The notes under the pieces are model-generated. The model was not told the DNA's origin. It did not search any database and was given only the letters and a program-made list of their open reading frames with translations. A DNA stretch of 64,000 bases, taken from positions 1,426,001-1,490,000 of the forward strand of contig JASISA010000019.1 in assembly GCA_031771865.1 (NCBI GenBank), given 5' to 3'. The translations under genes were made by a program, and so were the position numbers. This document shows, in pieces, positions 33,827-44,219 of this stretch. This DNA comes from Nothophaeocryptopus gaeumannii (taxonomy: Eukaryota > Ascomycota > Dothideomycetes > Mycosphaerellales > Mycosphaerellaceae). How positions within the stretch are numbered: the stretch's first letter is position 1; each line of letters begins with the position of its first letter.

Positions 33827-34996
33827 ATGTCGTCTTGGGATTTTGACCGGTTGGAAGATGAGCAGCAGTTCGATCCATACGCGGATTTGTTCGGCGCTGG
33901 CTCCGGAGATCATGGCGGCCATGGCATCTTGGACGACCTGAATGTGGGACACAGGTCAGTCTTCACGCTTCCTCCATGTATTCAATTGCTCTCTGTCACC
34001 ACTGGAGCGCTGCAAGCTTGCTTTCTGGGAATAGTGACCAGAAGTGAATGCGAGTGAGGGGCTGACGTAACCTCCCAGACCTTCACATGCTCACCCACAC
34101 GATGCTTCACCAACAACGCATGACCGCCCGCAACCGCTAGAGCCTACGCCGAGCCTCTACAGATTCTCGCTCTCGCCATCTCCACGCTTCGAAAATATCT
34201 CACGATCGGCCCGACGCGAGGACAATACTGACAACCGACCAAGCTCCTTCGGGTACTTACCGAACAACCTCTTCGACAACGACCCAGAAGACAGCTTCCT
34301 CCGGCGACCCTCAGTCGAGGCTCAAGCTTTTGTCACACTCGAAGATTCGGAAGACGACGAAGAGTCGGAAGCGAGTATGCCTCCTCGCGGCGCCCGAAAA
34401 GGCCGGCCAGCCAAACGCCGCACAGGCTCCGGCCTGGTGGATCTTACCTCAAACGAGTCTACTTCAGAGCCGACTCCACGAGCGCGAGGTCGTAAACGAT
34501 CAGCGGACGATTCGGCTCCAGCGGAAAGAGCGAGCAAGCGCGGCAGGGTTATTGATGTAGATAACATCGAGGAGATCGATCTCGCCAACGACGAGGCACC
34601 ATCAGCCGAGGAGGAGTTGCTGCAGGCAACGCAACAGCAGGCAATCAAGGCTCAGCAGGAGGTGAGGGCACCTTATACTTGTTATCGACACACACTAATA
34701 TTGTATAGGCGGACGGCGAATCCGGCCCACAGAAGATCGGCAAGAGACAATGTATCATCTGCATGGAGAACTACACCAACTGCACTGCTACAGCTTGCGG
34801 ACACTTCTACTGCCACGAGTGCCTGGTACGTGCCCTCATGTCGGCTGCAAAGAACAGCGATCGAGGGATGGGTACGTGCCCGGTGTGTCGAAAGCCCCTC
34901 TCGCATACCGCGAAGAAGAAGAGCGACGTTATACCGATTTCGTTCATGACGAAGAAAGAATTCGACAAGCAGCAGAGAAATCGAATCCGAGCGTAA
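33827..34996 (+). CDS. RING-finger protein with SUMO-interaction motifs (Slx8-like)
   Basis: Three exons: 33827-33954, 34079-34661 and 34709-34996. Introns of 124 and 47 nt separate them, giving 332 residues. The frame is open across both splices. A canonical C3HC4 RING fills the C-terminus (about 252-302): 'CIICMENYTNCTATACGHFY', then 'CHECLVRAL' and 'CPVCRKPL'. Upstream is a disordered acidic and basic region with an AT-hook-like 'RGARKGRPAKRR' and two or three SUMO-interaction motifs: 'GLVDLTSNES', 'RVIDVDN' and 'EEIDLANDE'. The combination matches Slx8-type SUMO-targeted ubiquitin ligases, which ubiquitinate sumoylated proteins at damaged replication forks. The family assignment rests on architecture. 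Whether this is the true Slx8 orthologue needs a tree. Confidence 0.85.
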
Positions 34997-36183
34997 TAGA
35001 TTTTCCACCCAAAGCTCTTGATACTCTGCAAGCTCGGGTTAGCTGCGACGCTGATATCGGTTTCAGACGGAAGGGTTCAAGTCAAGCATTCTCGACAGTC
35101 TGGTTGATTTTGTTAAAGCGAGGAGTTTGGGCGATTCGGGTGATGTGATACTGGCGACACGGACTTGGCGTTTCAAAAGGACGGCATGAAGCATGAAACC
35201 CCATTCTTTAAGCTCTATGTATGTGAGCATGAAGTTCTAGCCTAGACCTCAGTGAACGGCAGGAGGATTGAGCTGTCATGGCACAGACAAGCAAATGCCG
35301 GTAGGCAGCTGTGACAGCACCGCATCAGCTTCCACGCTATGTGGAAGATGCTTTTCTTTCGCGCATCTTGCAGCTCATGTTCTCCAATCGGCCCTTCACG
35401 GGGGTAGGATCGTGATGGTGCGGCCTCATTCTGAAGCACTGGTTCCCGCCTCCACGAACAAGCGAATCAGGCTACGCTTCAGGTGGTAAAGCTACATTGT
35501 ATTTGTGGATGGTGATATCTCGTAGGAGGTAATGGTGGCACTGCACCCCTCACTTCACCTTCCAAAGACACACCTCTTGGCGTCGACAACATGACGTCGG
35601 GAGGGAAGGTTTCGCTGTTCGGAATGCACCTGCAAGTCCACGCGGGCGCGTGCGGGCTTCTCTTCCTGCAGTGCATCTCGCCGCAAGAGCTTAGCAACTG
35701 CCCTCCACTTTCCTTATAAGAGGGTGACAGGTAGGAGGAGCCAATGGAGCTAATCTGACTTTCAAGGTTTGGGGATGCGAGGTCATTTCTCAGCTAATCT
35801 GCCCCGGAGACTCGTAATCTCTGGACAGTCTGACCTGCTGTCTGGAAGGTGGTCATTGCGCGTACGCTATCCATTGATACCGGGCATCTGTCTCTTTACT
35901 CTTCGTTCGACAGCCTGATTGTCGCTGCCTTGCCGGAAGCTCTGAGGACGGTTTTTGGCTGATCTTCCACCTCTGCCACGAAGGAGCGGCATCGTGGCGG
36001 AGCAGAGCATTATACGACAACATTGTATTTCAGCATAGCTCGAGTACATCGATCGAACTACTGGATCTCGGAAACCCTGGAAGCCGGACCTCTCTGGTCG
36101 GCTCATCTCAGGAACGACTGGGATTTTAACGTCAGCTGCTGGGCGCTTAGTACTCCAGGAGAGACTTCTTTCGTTTGACCAAC
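34997..36183. other. Intergenic, no supported gene
   Basis: About 1.2 kb between two plus-strand genes. A minus-strand open frame of 246 codons overlaps 35867-36607, but it lies opposite the real coding exon of the next gene and shows no family features. Nothing else is recognised. Confidence 0.5.
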
Positions 36184-37456
36184 ATGGAAAGCTTGAAGAA
36201 AAGACTTGAAGCTCTGGGAGAAAGTCAGTCTCAAAACAACCAGCAAGAAGGGCAAGAACCAGTGTCGGGCATGGCGGGTCCTGATGTTGCTGATGGACGG
36301 GATGATGCTGGTAATGCTGATGATCAGAATCTGTCTGGCTTGTCGGCGGGTCAATTGCAGCAACACAATGCGGAAACTCGAGAGCCCGTGTCTGGAGTGG
36401 GAGGAGCAGGGACTGTTGATTCGCCTCACGATGCTGGCAATGCTGAAGTCCCAATAGCACATGGCGCGACGCCGGCATATGGTCAGTACTCACGTCGACA
36501 TATCTTGGTCCGTACTGACAATCAATGAAGCAACTTCTCCGCCTACAAGCCACGCCCAAACGAGCAGTCCAAGTACACAAGAAGCCAACGCAGCTACGTC
36601 TAGCCAACTGGACCCATCACCATACACGGGAAGGCAAGCGATCTTTCAAGATCCTTTCAATCAACGAACAAATGTGCCGGGGCCCTCCGAACAGACGGAG
36701 CTTGACCCCAGGACAGTCCGACTTCCCGGTCAGGACGTTGAAGCGAGCGAGCAGGTCACACCTCAGCAATCACACGTTTTGGCACAGGTCTACGAGGCGA
36801 GACCCTGGACGTCAGATGATCTAGACCCGAACTCTCTCCAAGGACAATCACCTAGTGGAGAATCAACACCCAGACGTAAAGGGAAAGGGAAGGCGGTTGC
36901 CCCTGCATTCGACCCTAATACGTATGACAGCGAAAGCTCACGTACCACGCAGTCCGATGCCCGGTCAGAGTCGGCCTTCACTAGCAATACAGACCTCACC
37001 TTTAGTACGGCAACCGGAGCTTCGACGTTGGGCTACGCCGGGTCGAGTAAGCATCGATCTTCAATATTATCGCAGCCATCACAAGGCAACATCCCAACTG
37101 CAGGCGGCATACCATTAGGCTACAAAGCAAACGCCGATAGGGAGGCATATAGGCAAGCCGTCAGGAATAGCTTGCTGTGGAGTGACGCCCCGTCCAGCCC
37201 TGCATGGCCAACACTGGAGAGCACACAGGAGGTCAATGAGCCGGTGACTCAACATTCTACGACTCCCAGCAGAGCATTCCAACCGAAGTCGATCAGCTTC
37301 TCATCTGAAAAACCCAGGGTTGATGATACTGATGAAAAAGGTGGACAGGAGGAGCGAGAGCGGTTGCAGCGGGAGAGTGAGCCAAGCAGGTTAAAACGAC
37401 TTACCCGAAAGTTCAGCATAGCTAGGAGGCCGTTCAAGCCTTTGAAAGAGAAGTAG
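36184..37456 (+). CDS. Hypothetical low-complexity protein with an internal duplication
   Basis: Exon 1 is 36184-36481 and exon 2 is 36531-37456, with a 49-nt intron (GTCAGT...GAAG), giving 407 residues. I do not recognise the family. The protein is rich in Ser, Thr, Gln, Pro and Glu and is probably disordered. Residues 25-45 and 67-87 are two copies of an 'EPVSG...DAGNA' unit 42 residues apart. The middle region has a basic patch ('PRRKGKGKA'). The C-terminus is strongly basic ('SRLKRLTRKFSIARRPFKP'), which could bind acidic membrane lipid or nucleic acid. No signal peptide or membrane segment is visible. The start is the first ATG in frame. The splice is supported by frame continuity and consensus ends. 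Confidence 0.7.
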
Positions 37457-37862
37457 GACGAACTCAGGAAGACGAAGAGCGCTCCGTGAGAGGGGTTTCA
37501 TGTACATGTTTGTGAAGAGATGCATATTCGTTTTTGAGGTTATGATGTTACGATACCCACATGAGAAAGAGAAAAGTACATTCGCGTGTAAAAGCTTTAC
37601 ATAAGTGGAGAGAAGAATTAAAGGCAGTTCAAAGGGGGCGATACTTTTCCGCCTTGACGTCAATCATACAGCGTCTCTCTCAAGTCTTTGCTAAAAACAG
37701 TGTTTGAACAAGATTCGTCATCTCTACATGTACAAGATCGCGAATCGAAAACGGTAAGCCTTGCAGGTCAACTGCACGTCATACAATGGACTCTTCCTCG
37801 TCATTTACACATCAAATCGATGCCACAACTCAACACCTTTTCCAACCAACCTCGATCACGTC
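37457..37862. other. Convergent intergenic region
   Basis: About 400 bp between the stop codons of the hypothetical gene and the AA9 gene. It is AT-richer than its surroundings and consistent with two 3' untranslated regions. Confidence 0.5.
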
Positions 37863-39280
37863 CTATTCCATCTCCGCATCATAAGGCAACGCATCAACCC
37901 TGCTGAAATCCCTCACATGCCTCCTACCCAAGTCCCTCTTCTGAGCTCCCTCCTCTGAACTCCAGCTTTTCTTTAACAAATATGCTACCCACTGCAACAA
38001 ATCCTTGAGTGTCCAGCCCTCTGGTAATGCCTTGTCTGGCTTTGATCCCCAGGACTCAGACTCTGAGGTGGAGGCTGTGGAGGAGGCGGAGGCTGTTGCG
38101 GAGGCGATTATTGAGGTAGGGATTGAGGATGCGTACTCGACCGCAAGGGAGGATGTGGTTTCTGGGGAGGCTGTTACGGTTGCGATGATGGTCGTTGTGC
38201 ATTCGGATATGACAGTTGCGCCGGAGGCGTCGGTGTGGGTTGTTAGAGAGACGGAAGCAGAGGGAGAGGCAGAGGCTTGTTTGGCGACTGCGGTGCTTGC
38301 TGGTGCTGAAGTTTGGACGGCGGCGTCGTACGAGGAGGAGACTTGAGCTGCGGAAGTTGAGACTGGAGCTGCTGCTGCAGTCGTACTAGCAGCGATGTAG
38401 GAAGACGAAGCACCACTTCCAGCGGCTGAGGTAGCCGTAGGGGTGGAAGAAGCAGCGCCAGTCTGGCTCGCACCAGACGCAGCACCACTATAAAGCGTTG
38501 GGCCGGGGATCGTGTACGTGCTCAAGGAAGTGTAAATGTTAATCAGAATACCCGGATCATCTTCCTTGTACAGAGCAGTGCCCAGAGTTCCCGCAGGAGT
38601 ATCAGATCCATCGGATGTGATTTCGAGATTGATGCACTGAGGGTAGTTCTGGGCTCCATCGGCTTGCCCAGCGGAGTGCAGGGCGATAATTTCGTGGCGG
38701 AGAACGTAGTTGCCTGCTGCGATAGAGGTGGGGATGGTGACGGTCCCTGGGAGAAGGAGTCAGTATGTGTGTAGACGAGGTTGTGGGGATGGGGAGAGGA
38801 ACAAGAGTTATTGTTGGCGATGAGCGTGTCAGATGCCCAGTCACCGGGAGCAGAGCTTCCATCGATCAAACCACCCTCGTCAATCTTGAAGAACTCCAAC
38901 GTCGTCTTGTCCACGTCCTCGCACTTGGCAGGACACTTGGCCAGATAAGTGATCACCGGTCCATGATGGCTATCAGGCCAAGTCGTCCACTCTAACCTCA
39001 CCTTGTCACCAGCAGCGATCTTCGCGGAGGTTCCGGCAGGCGTGGCGTCCACATGGCAGATGATGTTCTGAGTGCTGTAGTTCGATGGTGCGATATAGCC
39101 GTTGCTCAGATCCTCGGGATCGCTCCAGCCGATGACAGTTGGAGGAGAGTTCTGGTACTGGAAGGATGGACTGTAGCCGGTGTAGTATGTGCCGCCAGCG
39201 ACGATGCCTTGAACGTAGCCGTGGGCAGAGACGGAGGCAGCGAGGGAGCCGACCAGGGCGGCTGTCTGGAGGAAAGACAT
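37863..39280 (-). CDS. Secreted AA9 lytic polysaccharide monooxygenase with long C-terminal extension
   Basis: Exon 1 is 38803-39280 and exon 2 is 37863-38746, with a 56-nt intron, giving 453 residues. The intron opens with an unusual GTTCCT but rebuilds a Trp codon and the family motif 'WTVTIPTSIAAGNYVLRHEI'. A 19-residue signal peptide ends in 'SVSA', leaving His as residue 1 of the mature chain ('HGYVQGI'), which is required for the copper histidine brace. The second copper His is in 'DSHHGPVITYLAKC' and the axial Tyr in 'QNYPQCINLEI'. The catalytic domain ends near residue 245. A roughly 150-residue Ser/Thr/Ala linker follows, then a conserved-looking 55-residue tail with 'GWTLKDLLQWVAYLLKKSW'. 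There is no CBM1 cellulose-binding module. AA9 enzymes oxidatively cleave cellulose or related glucans outside the cell. The actual substrate is unknown. Confidence 0.93.
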
Positions 39281-40404
39281 TGTGAAAGAACGTTAGTTGG
39301 TGCTGTTGATTTGGCTTCTTCTGTCGATTGATTGATGCTTCTTTCTTTTGCAGTTCGCAGAGCTCGGACGAACGAATGTGATAGTATCGTCAGGATACCG
39401 TGAGAATGAGTGAAAAATGGTTCTAGACCAACGAGTACGAACGACGCTGCACAGCAAGCAAGAAAGATGAGGAAGAAAGGCCGCAGGCTTGTAAAGACAA
39501 AAGAAGAGCGTGCACCTCTCTGGTAGCACAGATCTTATACCATGCTCGAGAGGCGCTTACCGCCATGCTCACGAACGAAGTCCCACCAAGTTGGGCAAAC
39601 ACTCACGCGAAGATCCCGTCATCACCACATGTCCATCGCATGTTTCCATATTGCCGCAAGGTGAGAATGGCGCCTGATACAGAGATGTAGATGAGCGTCA
39701 AGCAACGAATGAACGTAGCCTGTCCCAAGTCAGCATCAAGGCGAAGCGAGATGTGGGAACAAGAACCACCTCTCGTTTATGTCGCACGGGGGAGCCGCGA
39801 CAAACGTGCAGGAGAAATAAGAATAGCCAAGTCGTCTAAAGTCAATCAGCCTTTCTGCAGCTACCAGTGAAAGTGCGTACAGTGACGGAAATTTGTAATG
39901 CAGGTTCATGCTGATGAAGGAGTTTGGAGAGGGCGGCAAGGCGGCTCGTACCAGGATGAAACGAACAAAGCACGCCACGAGATGCGGTGCGAGGTCCTGT
40001 ACCAAACGAGCGCAGAAACCAGTTCGTTTGACGTTCTTGTTGTGAACAGGAGCGATGATGGATTGCTCGTGGTGTTGAGGCAGCCTGGAAGAATGCATGT
40101 CGGTGGGGATCGCGCACTGTTGCAATCGGCCAGCGCTTGACACGCAATTTATTTGATACGAAGCGAACAGACCAAACCATTGAAGAGCGACACGAATCCC
40201 ACGATCTTCTGCTGGTTTGTCGCAACATCCGAAGCGCTTCTGAAACAAGCAGAATGGGCCTGATGTTGAATTTTTCTTTGTATTATCAAGTTCTGCCGCT
40301 CTTCGCTTTCAACCCGACGGACCTCAACTGTACAGGCGGTACCGCTATACACCAACTACCAACAAGGCTCTTCACACAATGCTTTCTACATTTGTACAAA
40401 AAGC
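39281..40404. other. Intergenic with AA9 promoter
   Basis: About 1.1 kb between the AA9 start and the VTC stop codon, both genes on the minus strand. On the minus strand a TATAAG element lies at about 39534-39539, roughly 255 nt upstream of the AA9 ATG, and could be a TATA box. No further gene is supported. Confidence 0.45.
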
Positions 40405-42936
40405 TTACAGATCTCCATGCCTGGCCATATACTCACTCTGCACAAACAAGGCTTGCGTATCCTCGTGGCGCTGGCGTTCGTTCATGACTGCTCGATACTA
40501 TTCGAAGTTAGCTTCAGTTCATAACTGCGACATGCTAGACTCACCTTGAACCCAAAATTCAAACACAATGCGACGATCAAACCAATACAGACGACGACAG
40601 GTCCAGCCACGGCATCAAAGTCCTTTCCACTCCTCTTTTGGATCAGGCTGAAACGCCACATGTAGATACCGTATCCCCAAGCCGCGGCGAAGATAGCGAC
40701 GAGGGTGTAGATAACACCAAGAGACTTTCCAACCGTGTTATCAGGTCCCGCGGCGTTGAAAAGACCCAGTGATAGCGAAGCAAGGAGGATCGAAACATGC
40801 TGCCATTTGATAAACGTTCGCTGGTTCGCAAGCCATACTTTGGCTTCGACTTTGACCGGGCCTTGGTCCTTGATCCAGTTCTTGGGCTCGACTACACCAG
40901 GTGGAAGTTGGGATTTTGCACGCTTGGATTGAGCGTACTTGCTCGTGCTGAAGCCTGGGAACAGGTGCTTCAACCCTCCATGCCCAACGTCCTGTCGGTT
41001 TGGCTGTACGTGTGTGCCGGTGTCATCGTCGTCAAGCTCCTCGACAGCGTCCTCCTGCTGAGTCGGGGCAACAGCAGCTGTCCTTGTTCCAACCGATGAC
41101 AGCCTGGCCATGGGGTCATCACTCGCGTCCCGCTTGAGCGACGAATCCGCAGGAGTGCCGAAAGGACTAATGACGGCAGCCGACGGAGTTCGTTGAGCGG
41201 GACTTGCACCTGATCTGAGTAGTGATCCAACAGCGAACTGATCGTCCGCTTCCTTTTGCTTCTTGGCCTGTTCTTCTTCGAACGCCTGCTGAGGGTCCTT
41301 ACGAATATCCGTCTCCATCTCACTCGACCAGAATGGGAAAGTATTGACGTAGTCTTCGAAGAGAGTGCTGACGCCATGGACGAACTTGCTGAATCTGGGC
41401 GCAGCCTTCACGAGATGGCTGTTCATGATATCCTCGATCCACTCCGCGCTCTTCCTTTGCGAATTGCGCAGCTTGACTTCCAGCAAGGCAAACGGGAAGC
41501 GGCTGGCCTCACCCTTTCGTATTGATGAGAAAGGATACTCGAGCTCGTTGTTGTCAATATCGGTACGATGCCACGTTTCCGGGTCCCTGCAAGGTCTGTC
41601 GGTGTCGATGGCGTCTTCGCGAATGAAGGCCAGGTCTGTATCGAGGCTGATTCGCACGCGGTCGTCGCCGGGTATCTGAAAAGCCGTGCGTGTGTAATTT
41701 GCTCGCACAACTGGCTGCAGGTTGTACTTGCGAATGAAATCTTGCACCTCGTCGACTGCGGCCTTTATGTCCTTGACTTCGATGCTATCTCCACCGGCGC
41801 GTTCCTCCAACTTCTTGATCTGCTTCTCCATATGGTACTCGCCGTTGATGAAGCGCTGCACGTATTTGTCCTTGGTCGTGAAACGCGCCTCGTGACTTCG
41901 CTCGTCTTCGGTGACGGTCTTCTTCTCGACCCAAATCTCAGGCCTGTTGTTCAGTTGACCATACCACCGCAGCCTCAGTGAAGATCCTGAGCTGTTATCA
42001 ACCTTGTTGGTGTAGAGCTCGAAGCCAGGGTTGTCGAAGTAGATGCTAGTGATTGAAGGGTCCGGCGTGTTACCCTCTGCAACCCTTGAGGTTTGTGGAT
42101 TGTACACGAGCACTGGCAGACGGCGAAGAATCATAGTCTTGACCTCTAGCAGATTGTCCGGGTGCACCCAGAACTTCTTGCTGATATACTCCTCCTTACC
42201 CTCCTGGTCCTCGCTAGCCTTGTTGTCGCCATCACCGCCTTCAAGCTGGTTGCGAACGAAACTGTACATGGCGCTCAGCCTGAACAAGAGCGGGCCATAA
42301 TCCTCCTTGTTGAATGGCAAAGCAGCGAGTCGCACCTGCAGCAGCGGCCGCACGCGGTATGAACCTCCTCTCTTGCGATCATGCTTCTTCGCAGCCTTCA
42401 AGAAGCCGGTGTAATTGATACGGCTGTACTTCTCAAGCTCATTGGTCTCTTTGGTGATCTGGTCCAGCTCGGACAATACCTCCTTCAAGATGTTCTTGCG
42501 CTCAGTCTCGCTAGGGACAGGCTTCTTGCCGTTGCCATTGCCATTGAGAAGACCCTCACCGGTGGGCTTGCTATCCTCGGACCCGGTATCGGCGACCGCG
42601 ATGCTATCGAGTTTAGACTCGCATTTAGCAGTTCGGTCTCGTAGCTTCTCGTAGGTGTCCTTGTGAAACTTGTGCACCTTCTCGAGTTGGACGTTCACCA
42701 GCTCGTCAACGAACTTGCTCTCGTCTTCGTCGGTCCACTGATCTTGCTTGGTTTCGGTAGACGGTGAAGAGGGAGTGGATTCGTCGTCGCGAAGGAGCTT
42801 CTTGAGCTTCTTGTAGTCTAAGTACTGACTGCGAAGCGAGGGGTGGTTAGCGTTACCTCGGAGGTGACGGGACTTCTTTCTCTTACTCTTTCCAAGGCTT
42901 GTAGATGTTCTTCTCAAGCTGGCTACCGAATCTCAT
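40405..42936 (-). CDS. Vacuolar transporter chaperone subunit, VTC2/VTC3 type (SPX-VTC-DUF202)
   Basis: Three exons: 42887-42936, 40545-42828 and 40405-40497. Introns of 58 and 47 nt separate them, giving 808 residues. The first splice rebuilds the SPX start 'MRFGSQLEKNIYKPWKDQYL'; the last adds 'KYRAVMNERQRHEDTQ'. Domains in order: SPX (1 to about 165, with the lysine cluster 'YKKLKKLLRDD' that senses inositol pyrophosphate), the VTC polymerase-like tunnel domain (about 230-530, with 'SLRLRWYGQ', 'EIWVEKKT' and 'LLEVKLR'), an acidic linker, then three membrane segments of the DUF202 type (about 690-790). The 'IYxPWK' start and 'DESKFVDEL' match yeast Vtc2/Vtc3 better than the catalytic subunit Vtc4. 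In yeast these subunits form the vacuolar polyphosphate polymerase with Vtc4 and Vtc1. VTC4 remains an alternative. Confidence 0.9.
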
Positions 42937-43388
42937 GGTGTCGGTGTGTGCTGGGTGTCGAGTTAGAGCTCGCCCGGTATTCAGCACAGGTCAATGGTAA
43001 GGGAGTGAGGCAGCATGGTCAAAACAGTTCTGGCAGACCTCGCTCTGCTTCAACGGCCCCAGCGACCAGCCCCGCGGACGGGGCTTCACTTCGGCTCACA
43101 GCCAATCAAACAGGCGCCACGTGTAGTCTTCACTTTCAATGAGGGATTTGATGAGATCTTGATGGACTGCCGTCAATTCATCTGTTTGCTTTCTCATGGC
43201 GGTATCGATATTCAAAGGCAAGGTGAGGATCGCTGCACACAGGATTCGTCTGGATGACAGAAGCTATACAGGGGCGTTTCGAACATTCTTCAGTTATCCT
43301 CCTCGCCCTCGGCAGTGCATCCTTCGTCCGAGAACCCTGTACCACGCCAAGGTCTTCTGGCCACTCCAACACTCGCCCCTTCTCAGTC
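42937..43388. other. Intergenic, VTC promoter
   Basis: About 450 bp holding the VTC promoter and the 3' flank of the hypothetical gene to its right. Nothing specific is recognised. Confidence 0.5.
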
Positions 43389-44219
43389 TTACGTAGATAA
43401 TGTCGCCCTTATCGTGTCACTTTGTTTCCTGGAGAGAGACCGCAGTGCGTCGATGTATGGTAAGCACGGTAGCCACCGCCGAGCGGGGTGGAGCTTCTCC
43501 ACGATCATTTGGACCAGCTCAGGTGGTAGGTGAGGGCCGGCGACTCGATTGGCTTTGATGATAGCCATTCGTCGACTGAAAGCTGCAAATACCAGGTTCT
43601 CAGACAGGAGCAGCGGTGGAGTTCGGCCGGTCTTCAAGCTCTCCAAGAAACGCCCGCGACCACCAATCTTGTCCTCAGTATCGATCCAGAATCGCAGAAA
43701 CCGATTGTAAGTGGGAAGCGCATTCCACTGGAATTCTTTGGACACCTTCAGCATTGGGAGCCAATGCCCTGCCACCATTCGTGCCATGACGTTGTTGATC
43801 TGCTTGAAACCTCCGGACACCTTGCCTTTGCCTGTTCTGAGTGATTTCCAGAACACGTTGGCACCAACGATGTACGCACAGCGCTGCACGTACTTGTCGA
43901 GTATTTCCCAAATTAGCTCCATTGCTGCCTCGAAACCGTCCTCAAACTTCTCCAGTGCCTTTACTGCAGCCAAAGGGTAGAGATTGCTGCCATTCCAGCG
44001 TTTGACGAGGTCAGTGGCCAGCTTCTGGGCCTCTTCTAAGTCCTTAGCGTCTCTGATGCGAGTCAAATCCACGCATCGCTGATGTCTGCGAACAGGCTGC
44101 GTGTCCATCCATGGCGGCGGCGGTGGTAGACGTCCTGTGGATGCGTCGTTGTTCTCGTCAGAAGCTGATGTAGTCGGAGTTGCGCTGGCGCTCGCGCTTG
44201 GCTGTGCCTGGATGTTCAT
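43389..44219 (-). CDS. Hypothetical protein, possible F-box-like helix near C-terminus
   Basis: A single exon of 276 residues starting at the ATG at 44219. I do not recognise the family. The first 40 residues are Ser/Thr/Pro-rich. The rest looks globular and mostly helical, with many Trp and aromatic residues ('LVKRWNGSNLYPLAAVKALE', 'VAGHWLPMLKVSKEFQW'). Near the C-terminus 'PHLPPELVQMIVEKL' resembles the first helix of an F-box, but F-boxes normally sit N-terminally, so this is weak. No signal peptide or membrane segment is visible. It is head to head with LHS1, 685 bp apart. Confidence 0.75.
   Translation of the reverse strand: MNIQAQPSASASATPTTSASDENNDASTGRLPPPPPWMDTQPVRRHQRCVDLTRIRDAKDLEEAQKLATDLVKRWNGSNLYPLAAVKALEKFEDGFEAAMELIWEILDKYVQRCAYIVGANVFWKSLRTGKGKVSGGFKQINNVMARMVAGHWLPMLKVSKEFQWNALPTYNRFLRFWIDTEDKIGGRGRFLESLKTGRTPPLLLSENLVFAAFSRRMAIIKANRVAGPHLPPELVQMIVEKLHPARRWLPCLPYIDALRSLSRKQSDTIRATLST

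Noticed and set aside
35867..36607. Long minus-strand open frame of 246 codons
   Set aside because: It lies opposite a real coding exon of the plus-strand hypothetical gene, has no domain, and has the Cys/His/Gln-heavy composition of a shadow frame.
40405..42936. Calling this VTC4, the catalytic polyphosphate polymerase
   Set aside because: The N-terminal 'IYKPWK' and 'DESKFVDEL' stretches fit the Vtc2/Vtc3 group better than Vtc4. A tree of fungal VTC proteins would decide.
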